The notes beneath the pieces are model-generated. The model saw only the letters and a program-made list of their open reading frames with translations. It was not told the origin of the DNA and made no database searches. Below are positions 42,754-51,937 of a stretch of 64,000 nt of DNA, one piece after another. A program made the translations under genes and the position numbers. Location of the stretch: contig NZ_JAAFZT010000015.1 in assembly GCF_013336795.1 (NCBI RefSeq), positions 62,001-126,000 on the forward strand, given 5' to 3'. Within the stretch, counting starts at the first letter, position 1, and the number at the start of each line of letters is the position of its first letter. The stretch is from Alteripontixanthobacter muriae (GTDB lineage Bacteria > Pseudomonadota > Alphaproteobacteria > Sphingomonadales > Sphingomonadaceae).

Positions 42754-44814
42754 ATGAAGATCAAACGGATTTCACGCTGGACAGTCAGCATCACTCTCGC
42801 CATGGCGCTGGCTCTTCCGGGCGCGGCACAGCAGTCATCGGTGGCGACGAACAACGTCGTCGTGAACATGCGCGACGTGGACATCGCGGACGTGGCGCAG
42901 CAGATCTCGCGCATTACGGGGCGCACGATCATCCTCGATCCCAGTGTGACCGGCACCGTCAATGTCACGAGTTCCGCACCGCTCAGCCCTGCGGGCGTGT
43001 GGGAACTGTTCGTGAGCGTGCTGCGCGGCCAGGGATATGCGGTCGTTCGCAACGGTCGTGCCTGGCGTGTCATACCGCAGGCGACGGCCGTGCGCGAACC
43101 TGCAGGCGGCGCTGTAAGCGGCCGGGTCGTCACGCGACTGATATCCCTCAGGAACCTGGAGCCCGAGGCGGCTGTCCGTATCTTCCGCCCCCTGATTGCC
43201 GCATTCGGCAGTATCGAGGCGGTTACCAATCCGAACGCCATTGTGGTGACCGACTATGCGGACAATGTCGCGCGGATCGCATCGCTCGCCCAGTCGCTGG
43301 ACCGGGGCAGCCAGCGCGAGGAACAGAGCTTCGCCACGATCGATATCGCCCGCGGTTCCGCGCCAGAGATTGCAACCGCGATCGAAGGTATCATCGGCGG
43401 TGAGGAAGGTGGCCCCCGCGTCGTGGCGGACGAACGTGCCAATGTCGTGCTGGTCCGCGGCACGCTGTCCGAGATCGCCGAGGCACGCCGCATCGCCGAC
43501 ACGCTGGACAAGATCAATGGCGAGGCAAGCATCACGCGGGTAATCCGGCTGCGCTACAATGATGCGGAAACAGTCGCAGCCATCGTAGGTGGCCTGATCG
43601 GCGGCGACAGGCGGGCGAACAATCCCGTTGCAAGCACGCTTGGCACAATCGGTGACAACCGCCTGGTGAGTGGCGCCGTGCCAGTGCAGGAGACGGTTTC
43701 TGCCGTGGGCGGCCTTCCGGCGCTCGGGCAGACTGCCGGCTTCCCCACTGCCGGCGGTTTGCGCAACACGCCGATCGGCAGCACCGTACCCGGCGGCGTC
43801 GTGGGCTATTCCAGCGAAACATTGTCGGTCCAGGCAGCGCCGGAATTGAATGCCATCGTCATCCGCGGTGCGCCGAGCGAGATCGCCTCGATCGAAAACC
43901 TTATTACAGAACTCGACATCCGCCGCCCTCAGGTGATGATCGAGGCGGCCATCGTCGAGATCACCGGCGATCAGTCGGAACAACTCGGCCTGCAGCTTGG
44001 CCTTGGCGGTGCGGCCGACATTCCGCTGAACTCCGGCGGCACCTCCTTCACCAACCTTGGTCTTTCGCTGCGACAGGCGCTGGCGATCGTCGGCGCGCCG
44101 GCGGCAGGCGCTCTTGCCGTCAGCGGCCTGTCGGCGGCGCTCGGCAGCCGCGGCGACTTTGCGCTGCTGGTGCAGGCGCTGGGGCAATCGACACGCGCCA
44201 ACCTTCTCTCCACCCCCAGCATAACCACGCTCGACAACAAGCCTGCCGAGATCGTCGTCGGGCAGAACGTACCGTTCCGCACCGGTGCCTTCGTGTCGGA
44301 GGGCATCAACGTGACGCCTTTCACCACCATCGAACGCGCGGACGTGGGCATCACCCTGCGCGTCGTCCCACGCATTCACGAGGGCGACACCGTTCGGCTC
44401 GAGGTCAGCCAGGAGGTGTCCTCCCTCGTCGGCAGCGTGGTCGGCGCGGCTGATATCATCACCAACCGCCGATCCATCCAGACGACGGTCATGGCCGATA
44501 ACGAGCAGACGATCGTGCTCGGCGGACTGATCAGCGACGATCAGATCGAAACGCGCAGCCAGGTTCCCATTCTGGGTGACATACCCGTCATCGGCGAACT
44601 GTTCAGAAGCCGCCAGGAACAGAAGACCCGCCGAACCCTGTTCGTGTTCCTGAAGCCGACGATCCTTCGCGATCCGCAAGCGGTCCGGGCGGCGGCGGGC
44701 GAGCGATACGATCAGGTTCGTGCGGCGGAAACGCTTCTCGAATATGACACGGACAGCCTGCTAATCGACCCACCCGAAGCGCGTCTGCCGCTGGAGATTG
44801 ACGGGGTTTATTGA
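42754..44814 (+). CDS. gspD: T2SS outer-membrane secretin GspD
   Basis: The 686-residue secretin has a signal peptide (MKIKRISRWTVSITLAMALA, cut near Ala-Ala-Gln), an N0 domain (NVVVNMRDVDIADVAQQIS), three KH-like N domains each with a V-x-D repeat, and the secretin core with VPFRTGAFVSEGINVTPFT, LRVVPRIHEGDTVRLEVSQEVS and the VLGGLISDD/PILGDIPVIGELFRS ending. It forms the outer-membrane pore. It is the last gene of gspG-H-I-C-D; its stop is 16 bases from the end of the convergent auxiliary set. Confidence 0.96.
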   Translation: MKIKRISRWTVSITLAMALALPGAAQQSSVATNNVVVNMRDVDIADVAQQISRITGRTIILDPSVTGTVNVTSSAPLSPAGVWELFVSVLRGQGYAVVRNGRAWRVIPQATAVREPAGGAVSGRVVTRLISLRNLEPEAAVRIFRPLIAAFGSIEAVTNPNAIVVTDYADNVARIASLAQSLDRGSQREEQSFATIDIARGSAPEIATAIEGIIGGEEGGPRVVADERANVVLVRGTLSEIAEARRIADTLDKINGEASITRVIRLRYNDAETVAAIVGGLIGGDRRANNPVASTLGTIGDNRLVSGAVPVQETVSAVGGLPALGQTAGFPTAGGLRNTPIGSTVPGGVVGYSSETLSVQAAPELNAIVIRGAPSEIASIENLITELDIRRPQVMIEAAIVEITGDQSEQLGLQLGLGGAADIPLNSGGTSFTNLGLSLRQALAIVGAPAAGALAVSGLSAALGSRGDFALLVQALGQSTRANLLSTPSITTLDNKPAEIVVGQNVPFRTGAFVSEGINVTPFTTIERADVGITLRVVPRIHEGDTVRLEVSQEVSSLVGSVVGAADIITNRRSIQTTVMADNEQTIVLGGLISDDQIETRSQVPILGDIPVIGELFRSRQEQKTRRTLFVFLKPTILRDPQAVRAAAGERYDQVRAAETLLEYDTDSLLIDPPEARLPLEIDGVY

Positions 44815-44830
44815 GCGCGAGGCAAAAGCG

Positions 44831-45328
44831 TCAGTCTTCGCCCATGGTCAGCACGATCCTGCGCCCGCCACGCGCGAACACCGCCCTGTCCGCACCAACC
44901 GACTGCAGACGCAGCCCCGCTGCATCTTCGCCCACGGCAAGCGTAGCGGTCGATCCATCGACGAGCCGCAGCAGCACTTCAGCATCGTCGGGCAAACGGC
45001 CAACAATTCCGATCAGCGTCGGCAAGGAAGCAGGAGACGAACTGCGCTCGCGCAAGACCGGCGAGGCCGCATCGGCAGCTGTCGCTTGCTCTTCCGGTGC
45101 AAATGCGAATTCGGCTTGATCCAGCGGAGAGTTCGTGCCGAAGAGCGGCGGCAGGTTCGCGACGGATGGATTTGCCGAAGCTAATGGCACGACCAACTCC
45201 GATGGATATGACCTTGACTGCGGCAATGGGTCCAAAGCGGGCGTGTCCGGTGAAAGAGCGATCGCCAATGCTGCGAATGCCAGCATCAGTGCAGTCAGAC
45301 GAATGATCCGGTGGGCTGAAACGGTCAC
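44831..45328 (-). CDS. GspC/PilP-like inner-membrane protein (auxiliary set)
   Basis: The 165-residue protein has one N-terminal membrane helix (residues 10-25) and a small C-terminal domain (about 106-165) with LIGIVGRLPDDAEVLLRLVDGSTATLAVGEDAAGLRL, the short beta-domain pattern of GspC homology regions and PilP. It is unlike the two GspC copies at the N-terminus. GTG at 45328 overlaps the stop of the upstream gene (GTGA) and follows GGAGGAGGGG. Last gene of the three-gene auxiliary set; expected to contact a secretin, perhaps GspD which ends 16 bases away on the other strand. Confidence 0.65.
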   Translation of the reverse strand: MTVSAHRIIRLTALMLAFAALAIALSPDTPALDPLPQSRSYPSELVVPLASANPSVANLPPLFGTNSPLDQAEFAFAPEEQATAADAASPVLRERSSSPASLPTLIGIVGRLPDDAEVLLRLVDGSTATLAVGEDAAGLRLQSVGADRAVFARGGRRIVLTMGED

Positions 45329-46407
45329 AGCCCCTCCTCCCACGGAACAAGCAGTGTCCCCTGCAACAAGATTTCCGCTGGCCCGCGCGACTTGATTTGC
45401 GGCGAAAGCGCCCAGTCGCTCAAGCGCATGGGCGGGTTTCCGCTTTCCAGATCATCGACATAGGAGAGCACATTCTGCTGCGGGCCGGAAAGTTCCAGCG
45501 AATGGCGAAGGACACCCGATCGCGACGTGTCGGCGCGCGACAGGCTCATCTCGATGTCCTTCCCCCTGCCGAGCGCCAGCAGCACCTGTTCGGCTCTGGA
45601 AGCTGCGGCTGCAGCGTTCGGCGCGGCGATTGGATTGCCTGCCAGGAGCGGCCCATCAGCCTGCGGGTCGGCGCGAAGGCTCACTCTGTAACCTTCCATC
45701 CCCTCTTCCGCTCTTGATTGCGACACCGGCTGAAACTGGGCCAGCGTGGTGTTCCCGGCAAGTTCACCGCGCAATTCGTCGGGATCAGTGGCTGTGTAGA
45801 CGAGTTCCAGCGCACCATCGGCCGTTCGGGTGATCCCGGTAAGGATTCCGTTCTGCACAGACCTGCCGGCATAACTTAGCACCGTAGCGGACAAGCCGGG
45901 GAAATCCGGCAGCAGGGCCGAGGTGGTGCGAACTTTCTCTGTCGTTACGTTCCTCACAGCCGGTTCTCCCGTCGAGGCGAGTGACATGGCGGCAAGGATC
46001 GTGACGAGGCTTCCGGCAACGATGATGTAGGTCAGCCAGATATTCGGCGCTGGTCGCGAGGCAGGGCCGATGGGCCATTCCCCCTCCTCTGTCACAGCCG
46101 GCAGGCGGACGCCGTTTTCGGGTTGGGCGTTTGCAAGGAACTGCTCGAACTCATGCCGCCGAACCACAATCACGCTGCGCGCATCAGGTCCGAACGGTTC
46201 TGTCCACACCAGCGCATTCAGCCTGAGCGGCACTGCTTCCTGCAACAATCCGGCGAAATCTGCGGCACCGTTGGGGCGGCGAGACAACTGAACCATCAGG
46301 CAAAGCTCTGCCGGAACGACTAGCCGAGAAGGAAACGGTAATTCGACCTCGTCGCTCGGGCTTGCTACTGATTGCACGACCTCATCGGCATCATGCGTAT
46401 TTTTCAT
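45325..46407 (-). CDS. GspL/GspM-like bitopic protein (auxiliary set)
   Basis: The 360-residue protein has a cytoplasmic region (1-120) with LVVPAELCLMVQLSRRPNGAAD, resembling the reduced end of GspL-type domains, one membrane helix at 123-145, and a long periplasmic region whose end (GVLRHSLELSGPQQNVLSYVDDLE and LSDWALSP) looks like the ferredoxin-like fold of GspM/PilO. It may thus do the job of GspL plus GspM in one chain. ATGA overlap with the upstream gene and GTGA overlap with the downstream one show a tight operon. Assignment is by motif resemblance and is tentative. Confidence 0.55.
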   Translation of the reverse strand: MKNTHDADEVVQSVASPSDEVELPFPSRLVVPAELCLMVQLSRRPNGAADFAGLLQEAVPLRLNALVWTEPFGPDARSVIVVRRHEFEQFLANAQPENGVRLPAVTEEGEWPIGPASRPAPNIWLTYIIVAGSLVTILAAMSLASTGEPAVRNVTTEKVRTTSALLPDFPGLSATVLSYAGRSVQNGILTGITRTADGALELVYTATDPDELRGELAGNTTLAQFQPVSQSRAEEGMEGYRVSLRADPQADGPLLAGNPIAAPNAAAAASRAEQVLLALGRGKDIEMSLSRADTSRSGVLRHSLELSGPQQNVLSYVDDLESGNPPMRLSDWALSPQIKSRGPAEILLQGTLLVPWEEGL

Positions 46408-47471
46408 TGCAGCGCTGCGATGATCAGGAGCGGCACGAAGCCGGAAATACCAATGCAGCAGACGATCCGTCGCGCCCTGCTGTCGGCAGATTTCCTGTCC
46501 CTTTCCGTAATCTTGATCAGGCGCTCTGCCGCCTCTCCCAGATCACCCTTTGCGAAGAGCGCCTGCCTCAGCGGAGAAAGGTGCAATGCAGCGCCGAGGC
46601 TTTCCCGCGTTTTCGGAATTCGCCCCGTTAGCAATTGCATTTCGAGCAGATATTGGCCGCTTATGCGAACCGAAACGGCAGGCGGAAGGTTCATCTGGTG
46701 AGCCGCTTCGATAATCTGGAGAACTGCAGCTTGCACCCTGGCGTCGGCGCGACCTTCCCGCTGCCATAGAGCGAAAGCTATTCCGCCCGCCGCCATGGCG
46801 AGACCAGCCAGAATCCAGAACAGCGCCCATGCAGAAGCGGCGAGAATCCAGACAGTGGCGGAGATAAGCGTCCTGAACCGATCCTGCCGCGCCTTTGATC
46901 GCGATGCCGCGATGATGGGGATGAGCCGCGCAAAAAGGCGGACCTGCATTTCCCGGCCTGGAAAAAAAGCAATTGCCTGACCCATCCAGCGCGGTACCAC
47001 CGTGCTCCTAGCGATTTCAGCCGCGAAATCTTTGCTGGCGCAGAGATCATGGTAGAAGCTCCGGAGGTCGGCATCCGCTGACGCTCCAGCACCGCAAGCA
47101 AGCATCAGGTCTGCTGCCTGCACCGGTGAGTACCCGGCCTCCAGGCATTCGGCGAAACCGGCAAGCGAACTCGTCTGCGTTTCGTGCCGGGCGAAGCGAG
47201 CAAAGAGGCTGGTGGCAAGGCTGCCGGAGTATTCGTGATCGCCGTTGCTATCTGGCTTTTCAAACCCGTGGCGGACGAAAGTCCGCTCAGGCTCTGCAAT
47301 CTGGACACGAACGGGAAGACCCGCGGCGAATTGAAGGGCTGCAAGTGCCGCATCGGACAGGGGTCGACTCGCCGTGACTACCACGACGCCCTCGCCCTCC
47401 TGAAGAGCGACGATATGATTAGCGGCCAGGAAGTGAGGGCTGAGATCGACTGGCGCGGCCATCTTCCTCAT
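46404..47471 (-). CDS. GspE N-domain fused to GspF-like membrane protein, no ATPase
   Basis: The 355-residue protein begins with a GspE/MshEN-like domain at about 9-66 (LSPHFLAANHIVALQEGEG, VVVVTASRPLSDAALAALQF, GLPVRVQIAEPERTF). It then has a GspF-like part: helical domain 90-195 with FAECLEAGYSPVQAADLML, two adjacent membrane helices at 202-237, a second helical domain (TGRIPKTRESLGAALHLSPLRQALFAKGDLGEAAERLI) and a terminal helix 336-354. No Walker motif is present anywhere. Start uncertain: ATG at 47471 is used; GTG 47486 and ATG 47462 are alternatives. First of three overlapped genes. Confidence 0.6.
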   Translation of the reverse strand: MRKMAAPVDLSPHFLAANHIVALQEGEGVVVVTASRPLSDAALAALQFAAGLPVRVQIAEPERTFVRHGFEKPDSNGDHEYSGSLATSLFARFARHETQTSSLAGFAECLEAGYSPVQAADLMLACGAGASADADLRSFYHDLCASKDFAAEIARSTVVPRWMGQAIAFFPGREMQVRLFARLIPIIAASRSKARQDRFRTLISATVWILAASAWALFWILAGLAMAAGGIAFALWQREGRADARVQAAVLQIIEAAHQMNLPPAVSVRISGQYLLEMQLLTGRIPKTRESLGAALHLSPLRQALFAKGDLGEAAERLIKITERDRKSADSRARRIVCCIGISGFVPLLIIAALQ

Positions 47472-47499
47472 GCCGGAAGACCGCACGTAGCAGGCATGG

Positions 47500-47526
47500 A
47501 AAAAGGGCGCACCATGCGCCCTTTTT
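47500..47526. terminator. Strong symmetric terminator after the L,D-transpeptidase gene
   Basis: AAAAAGGGCGCA at 47500-47511 pairs perfectly with TGCGCCCTTTTT at 47515-47526 around a CCA loop. Read on the minus strand it lies 67 bases after the L,D-transpeptidase stop and ends in a T-run. Its symmetry would also stop plus-strand transcription. It insulates the auxiliary secretion operon from read-through. Confidence 0.9.
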
Positions 47527-47592
47527 CTCTCATCCCGCTGTCAGGCGCAATCAGAAACGGTCCGGAAACCCTTTGTCCGATACCTCGTCAGT

Positions 47593-48591
47593 TCAGGTAA
47601 ATACGACCGTCACCCCTTGTGACACCGCCTTCGCAAGTTCTTCCGCGTCCCAGTTGGTCAGCCGCACACATCCGTGGCTGTTACGTTTGCCGACCATTTT
47701 GGGATCGGGGCTGCCGTGGATGCCGTAGCCTTCCTTGCTGAGGTCGATCCACGTTCCGCCAACGGGATTGTTGGGCCCAGCGGCGATGGTGAGCTTGCGA
47801 TCAGGGCCCCACTCGCGGCCTTCAGGACTGAAATAATATTTCGGAGCGGGCGCAATAGCAGCAACGGTCATGTTGCCGCTAGGGCTGGGAAATTCACCGC
47901 TGCCAATGGTTGCAGGATAGCTGGCGACCATTTCACCCGCACTGTTCATGGCAACGACGGAGTTTTCATTCTTGCGAACTTCGATGCGCGCGACGTCGGC
48001 GTTCAAAGTCTCGTCACCCTTGGCGATGACGTTGATCGTCTGCCCGGCACGCGAGAAATCGACGCCGGGGTTCATGGCAGCGAGGAAATCGGCATCCATG
48101 TGAAACCGTTCGGCCAGCATTTCCTGCGCTGATTCGTAACCGAGACTGTCCAGTTCAGCCTTTGCTTCGAAATCCGCCGGAACATCCGTGAAGCTGCGGT
48201 TTAAGTCATCGGAAGTAATCGTATAGGTCTGAAACACGTCGCCGCCCTGCGTTTCAAGCAGCGAGCGCAGCAGGTCACCATCGATGCTGCCACCGGATCC
48301 GATACCATTGGCACGCCTGTAGGCGCTGATAGCGCGCCGCGTGTTCTCACCATTGTAGCCATCGACCACACCGGGCGAATGGCGGCTGCGATCGAGCATG
48401 GTTTGCACTGCGATCATCTGCGCATCGCGCTTGCCGAGCATGCTGGACGTAATGCCGTCCGGCAGTGTGACGCTGAGCGAATTGCTTTGCGAACGATCAG
48501 CAGAATTGTTCAGTTCAGGTCCCGAAACCGATTGGGCCAGTGCAGTTGCAGGAAGGGCGAGTGCGGCGAGAGGTAGAAGAATAGTTTTCAT
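47593..48591 (-). CDS. L,D-transpeptidase (YkuD) with peptidoglycan-binding domain
   Basis: The 332-residue exported protein has a signal peptide (MKTILLPLAALALPATALA), a PG_binding_1 domain (SRHSPGVVDGYNGENTRRAISAYRRANG), a middle region with a LysM-like turn, and a YkuD catalytic domain with HGSPDP and SHGCVRLTN containing the active Cys. It forms 3-3 cross-links in peptidoglycan or attaches proteins to it. Monocistronic, ending at a strong terminator. The C-terminus stops soon after the catalytic motif, as normal. Confidence 0.92.
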   Translation of the reverse strand: MKTILLPLAALALPATALAQSVSGPELNNSADRSQSNSLSVTLPDGITSSMLGKRDAQMIAVQTMLDRSRHSPGVVDGYNGENTRRAISAYRRANGIGSGGSIDGDLLRSLLETQGGDVFQTYTITSDDLNRSFTDVPADFEAKAELDSLGYESAQEMLAERFHMDADFLAAMNPGVDFSRAGQTINVIAKGDETLNADVARIEVRKNENSVVAMNSAGEMVASYPATIGSGEFPSPSGNMTVAAIAPAPKYYFSPEGREWGPDRKLTIAAGPNNPVGGTWIDLSKEGYGIHGSPDPKMVGKRNSHGCVRLTNWDAEELAKAVSQGVTVVFT

Positions 48592-48650
48592 GCCCCTGTA
48601 ACGGCCGGTCGGTGAGCCGGTTCCCGTTTCGTTTCGCCTGTGCCGCCCTC

Positions 48651-50030
48651 TCAGCGGGCGATCGGCTCCCGCTCATTCGCCAATATACCAACAACTTGCG
48701 TCCAGACGGCGACATTCTGGCGAAGCTGCGCGATGTCGATCTTGTCCAGTGTGTCGTCCGGCGTGTGATGCAGGTCGAAATAGCGGGTGCCGTCCTGCTG
48801 AAGATCGATAATTGCGGTGTTCTGTTCGCGAGCGATATTGATGTCCGCCCCGCCGGTCGCGACGATCGAGGTAGGTGCGACGCCGAACGGTGCCACGGCA
48901 TCGGCGATGCGGCGGTACAGATCGGGATTGCTCTCTGTGAAGTTCGATTGGAACTGCCAGATACGGTCCGCGCCGAAATCGCTTTCCAGGCCCACGGCGA
49001 TCGGTTCGTCGGCATGGGCGGCGGCATAGGCCTTGCTGCCCCAAAGGCCGGTTTCTTCGGCCCCTGCGAACAAGACCGTGATGGTGCGCAGAGGCTGGCC
49101 GGCGGCGGCAACGTTCTTCGCAGCGGCGGCGACGATGCCGCAGCCCGAAGCATCGTCGATTGCGCCTGTACCAAGATCCCAGCTGTCGAGGTGGCAGGCG
49201 ACGAGGACCGGCGGGAGCGACGGTTCGCGCCCGACGATCTCGGCGACGACATTCCCGCTTTCCGTTCGCCCGAGGCTGCGCGGCGTAAGCACGAGGTTCA
49301 TCGTGATCGGCCCATTGGCTCGTTCGAACATGCGCTCCAGATTATCGGCGTCCGGGTTCGACAGGGCACCGGCAGGGGTTGGCGCTACGCCGTCCGGGAA
49401 GCTGGTTCCGCCGGTATGCGGGTTCCGGTGATCATCGGTTCCGATGGACCGGATGACGGTTGCGACCGCGCCCTTGCTCGCGGCAAGCCCCGCCCCCGTC
49501 CAGCGCGCCGGACCGGCGAAGCCGTAGCCCGAACCGTCCTGCGTCGGTTCCATGTCGTGGCTGATAAAGGCGATCTTGCCTGCAAGGCTGCCAGCTGGTG
49601 CGGCGACCAGATCGGCATAGTTCAGGAACTGCACGACTTCTGCCGTAATGCCGCCAGCGGGTGTCGCGCTGGTGTTGCCGAGCGCAGTGACATGCATGGG
49701 CTGCGGGAATGGAGAGACGATGGTCGCGCGCTCGTCGCCGCGAACCCAGGTGTCCATCATGTAAGGCTCGTTCGCGACATTGGCGAAGCCCTGCTGCCGC
49801 AGCCAGTTCATCGCCCATTCGCGGCCCCGCGCCTCTGCCGGAGTGCCGGCCTGACGCGGTCCGACCTCGGTCGTAATCCCTTCCACGAAGTCCCAGGCAA
49901 TCATGTCGCTCTGCAACGCGGCTTCGGCCTGCATGGCGGCAGGTGCTTGTGCCGATAAAGGCTGCTGGGCAGCGAGAGCGGCGGGAATGACGAGCGGGAG
50001 AGCGGTAAGCGCAATGGCGATTCTTTTCAT
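48651..50030 (-). CDS. Secreted M28-family aminopeptidase
   Basis: The 459-residue exported enzyme has a signal peptide (MKRIAIALTALPLVIPAALA), a PA-like inserted domain, and the M28 zinc core: VACHLDSWDLGTGAIDDASG (zinc His and bridging Asp), LFAGAEETGLWGSKAY (catalytic Glu pair), a later Asp in GLESDFGADR and a His in FDLHHTPDD. It hydrolyses peptides from the N-terminus in the periplasm or medium, and could be a T2SS client. ATG at 50030 is chosen for the signal peptide; the frame is open to 50114. Divergent from ettA. Confidence 0.9.
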   Translation of the reverse strand: MKRIAIALTALPLVIPAALAAQQPLSAQAPAAMQAEAALQSDMIAWDFVEGITTEVGPRQAGTPAEARGREWAMNWLRQQGFANVANEPYMMDTWVRGDERATIVSPFPQPMHVTALGNTSATPAGGITAEVVQFLNYADLVAAPAGSLAGKIAFISHDMEPTQDGSGYGFAGPARWTGAGLAASKGAVATVIRSIGTDDHRNPHTGGTSFPDGVAPTPAGALSNPDADNLERMFERANGPITMNLVLTPRSLGRTESGNVVAEIVGREPSLPPVLVACHLDSWDLGTGAIDDASGCGIVAAAAKNVAAAGQPLRTITVLFAGAEETGLWGSKAYAAAHADEPIAVGLESDFGADRIWQFQSNFTESNPDLYRRIADAVAPFGVAPTSIVATGGADINIAREQNTAIIDLQQDGTRYFDLHHTPDDTLDKIDIAQLRQNVAVWTQVVGILANEREPIAR

Positions 50031-50200
50031 GGCGCATCTGCTATCGTTGGCCCTGCTCCCTGTCCAGCACCGCGGCAAAAGGCTCCTCGCCCCAGCCGCC
50101 GACTGCAGGCGCATAACCCTCCTTGCCCCCGCGCGCGACAGACCCTATCTGCGGGCGCAATCCATTACCCAGCGACAGAACACAATCCGAAGGACGCCCG

Positions 50201-51877
50201 ATGGCCGCGCAATACGCCTATGTCATGAAGAACATGACGAAAACCTTCCCCGCTGCCCCGAAGCCGGTGCTGAAGGACATCAACCTGCAATTCTACCAGG
50301 GTGCCAAGATCGGCATCGTGGGTCCAAACGGTGCAGGCAAATCCACCCTGATGAAGATCATGGCCGGGATCGATACCGAATATCAGGGCGAGGCCTGGGC
50401 CGGGGAAAACATCACGGTCGGCTATCTGCCGCAGGAACCGCATCTGGACGAGAGCAAGACCGTTCTCGAAAACGTCAGGGACGGTGCACGCGAAACGGCC
50501 GACATGGTCGACCGGTTCAACGAGATTTCCATGCAGATGGGCGATCCCGACGCGCCGGATTTCGACGCGCTGATGGAAGAGATGGGCGATTTGCAGGCGA
50601 AGATCGACGCGGTCGATGGCTGGACGCTCGACAATCAGCTTGAAATTGCAATGGAGGCGCTTCGCTGCCCGCCTTCCGATGCTGCGGTCGGCCCTCTTTC
50701 CGGTGGCGAAAAGCGCCGTGTCGCCCTCACACGCCTGCTGATCCAGAAGCCTTCGATCCTGCTGCTGGACGAACCCACCAACCACCTCGACGCTGAAAGC
50801 GTGAACTGGCTGGAAAATCACCTCGCCGAATATGCCGGCGCGGTGCTGATGATCACCCATGACCGCTACTTCCTCGACAATGTCGTCGGCTGGATCCTGG
50901 AACTCGATCGCGGGTCGTATTACCCTTACGAGGGCAATTACTCGACCTACCTGGAGAAAAAGGCGAAGCGGCTGGAGCAGGAGGACCGCGAGGAGTCCGG
51001 ACGGCAGAAGGCAATTTCCGACGAATTGCAGTGGATCCGGCAGGGCTCCAAGGGCCGCCAGACCAAATCCAAGGCGCGTATCAAGAAGTTCGACGAACTG
51101 GTGGACGCGCAGAAGGATCGCAAGCCGGGCAAGGCGCAGATCGTCATCCAGGTGCCCGAGCGCCTTGGCGGCAAGGTCATCGAGGCCAAGAACCTGACCA
51201 AGTCCTTCGGCGACAAGCTGTTGTTCGAAGACCTGTCCTTCATCCTGCCCCCGGGCGGGATCGTGGGCGTGATCGGGCCGAATGGTGCCGGCAAGTCCAC
51301 CCTGTTCAAGATGATCACCGGTCAGGAAGAGCCCGACAGCGGCTCGATCGAGATCGGCGAAACGGTTCATCTCGGCTATGTCGACCAGAGCCGCGACGAT
51401 CTTACATCCAAGAACAATGTCTGGGAGGAGATCTCGGACGGGCTCGATTACATGCAGGTAAACGGGCACGATATGTCTACCCGGGCCTATGTCGGCGCCT
51501 TCAACTTCAAGGGGCAGGACCAGCAGAAGAACGTCGGAAAGCTCTCGGGCGGCGAGCGCAACCGCGTTCACATGGCCAAGATGCTGAAGAAGGGCGGCAA
51601 CGTCCTGCTGCTGGACGAACCGACCAACGATCTCGACGTCGAAACCCTTCGCGCGCTTGAAGACGCGGTTGAAAACTTCGCCGGTTGCGCCGTGGTCATC
51701 AGCCATGACCGCTTCTTCCTCGACAGGCTGGCAACTCACATCCTGGCCTTCGAAGGCGACAGCCATGTCGAATGGTTCGAAGGTAATTTCGAAGCTTACG
51801 AAGAAGACAAGCGCCGCCGTCTGGGCGATGCGGCAGACCGCCCGACGCGGCTTGCCTACAAGAAGCTGACGCGCTGA
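50201..51877 (+). CDS. ettA: Energy-dependent translational throttle ATPase EttA
   Basis: The 558-residue ABC-F protein has two cassettes: GPNGAGKSTLMKIMAG, LSGGEKRRVALTRL and LLLDEPTNHLD first; GPNGAGKSTLFKMITG, LSGGERNRVHMAKML and LLLDEPTNDLD second. The arm and P-site interaction motif linker (SYYPYEGNYSTYLEKKAKR, then an Arg/Lys-rich coil) match EttA, which binds the ribosomal E site and gates the first elongation step. ATG at 50201 follows AAGGA by seven bases. A strong stem-loop follows its stop. Confidence 0.95.
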   Translation: MAAQYAYVMKNMTKTFPAAPKPVLKDINLQFYQGAKIGIVGPNGAGKSTLMKIMAGIDTEYQGEAWAGENITVGYLPQEPHLDESKTVLENVRDGARETADMVDRFNEISMQMGDPDAPDFDALMEEMGDLQAKIDAVDGWTLDNQLEIAMEALRCPPSDAAVGPLSGGEKRRVALTRLLIQKPSILLLDEPTNHLDAESVNWLENHLAEYAGAVLMITHDRYFLDNVVGWILELDRGSYYPYEGNYSTYLEKKAKRLEQEDREESGRQKAISDELQWIRQGSKGRQTKSKARIKKFDELVDAQKDRKPGKAQIVIQVPERLGGKVIEAKNLTKSFGDKLLFEDLSFILPPGGIVGVIGPNGAGKSTLFKMITGQEEPDSGSIEIGETVHLGYVDQSRDDLTSKNNVWEEISDGLDYMQVNGHDMSTRAYVGAFNFKGQDQQKNVGKLSGGERNRVHMAKMLKKGGNVLLLDEPTNDLDVETLRALEDAVENFAGCAVVISHDRFFLDRLATHILAFEGDSHVEWFEGNFEAYEEDKRRRLGDAADRPTRLAYKKLTR

Positions 51878-51887
51878 ACTTCTCGCT

Positions 51888-51925
51888 GCCGGGGCTGGCG
51901 CAGTGATTACGCGCCAGCCTCCGGC
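51888..51925. terminator. Bidirectional stem-loop between ettA and the PNPOx-like gene
   Basis: GCCGG-GGCTGGCGC (51888-51901) pairs with GCGCCAGCC-T-CCGGC (51911-51925) to give a 14-pair stem with one bulge and a nine-base loop, between convergent stops at 51877 and 51938. No strong T-run. Confidence 0.7.
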
Positions 51926-51937
51926 CACGCGATCAGC

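Noticed and set aside
42835-44679. 614-codon open frame on the minus strand over gspD
   Set aside because: Shadow of the secretin gene. The translated product has no recognisable fold and high Arg/Asp/His bias.
50165-51928. 587-codon open frame on the minus strand over ettA
   Set aside because: It is the antisense shadow of a clear ABC-F gene in GC-rich DNA; composition is odd and no domain, ribosome site or start context supports it.
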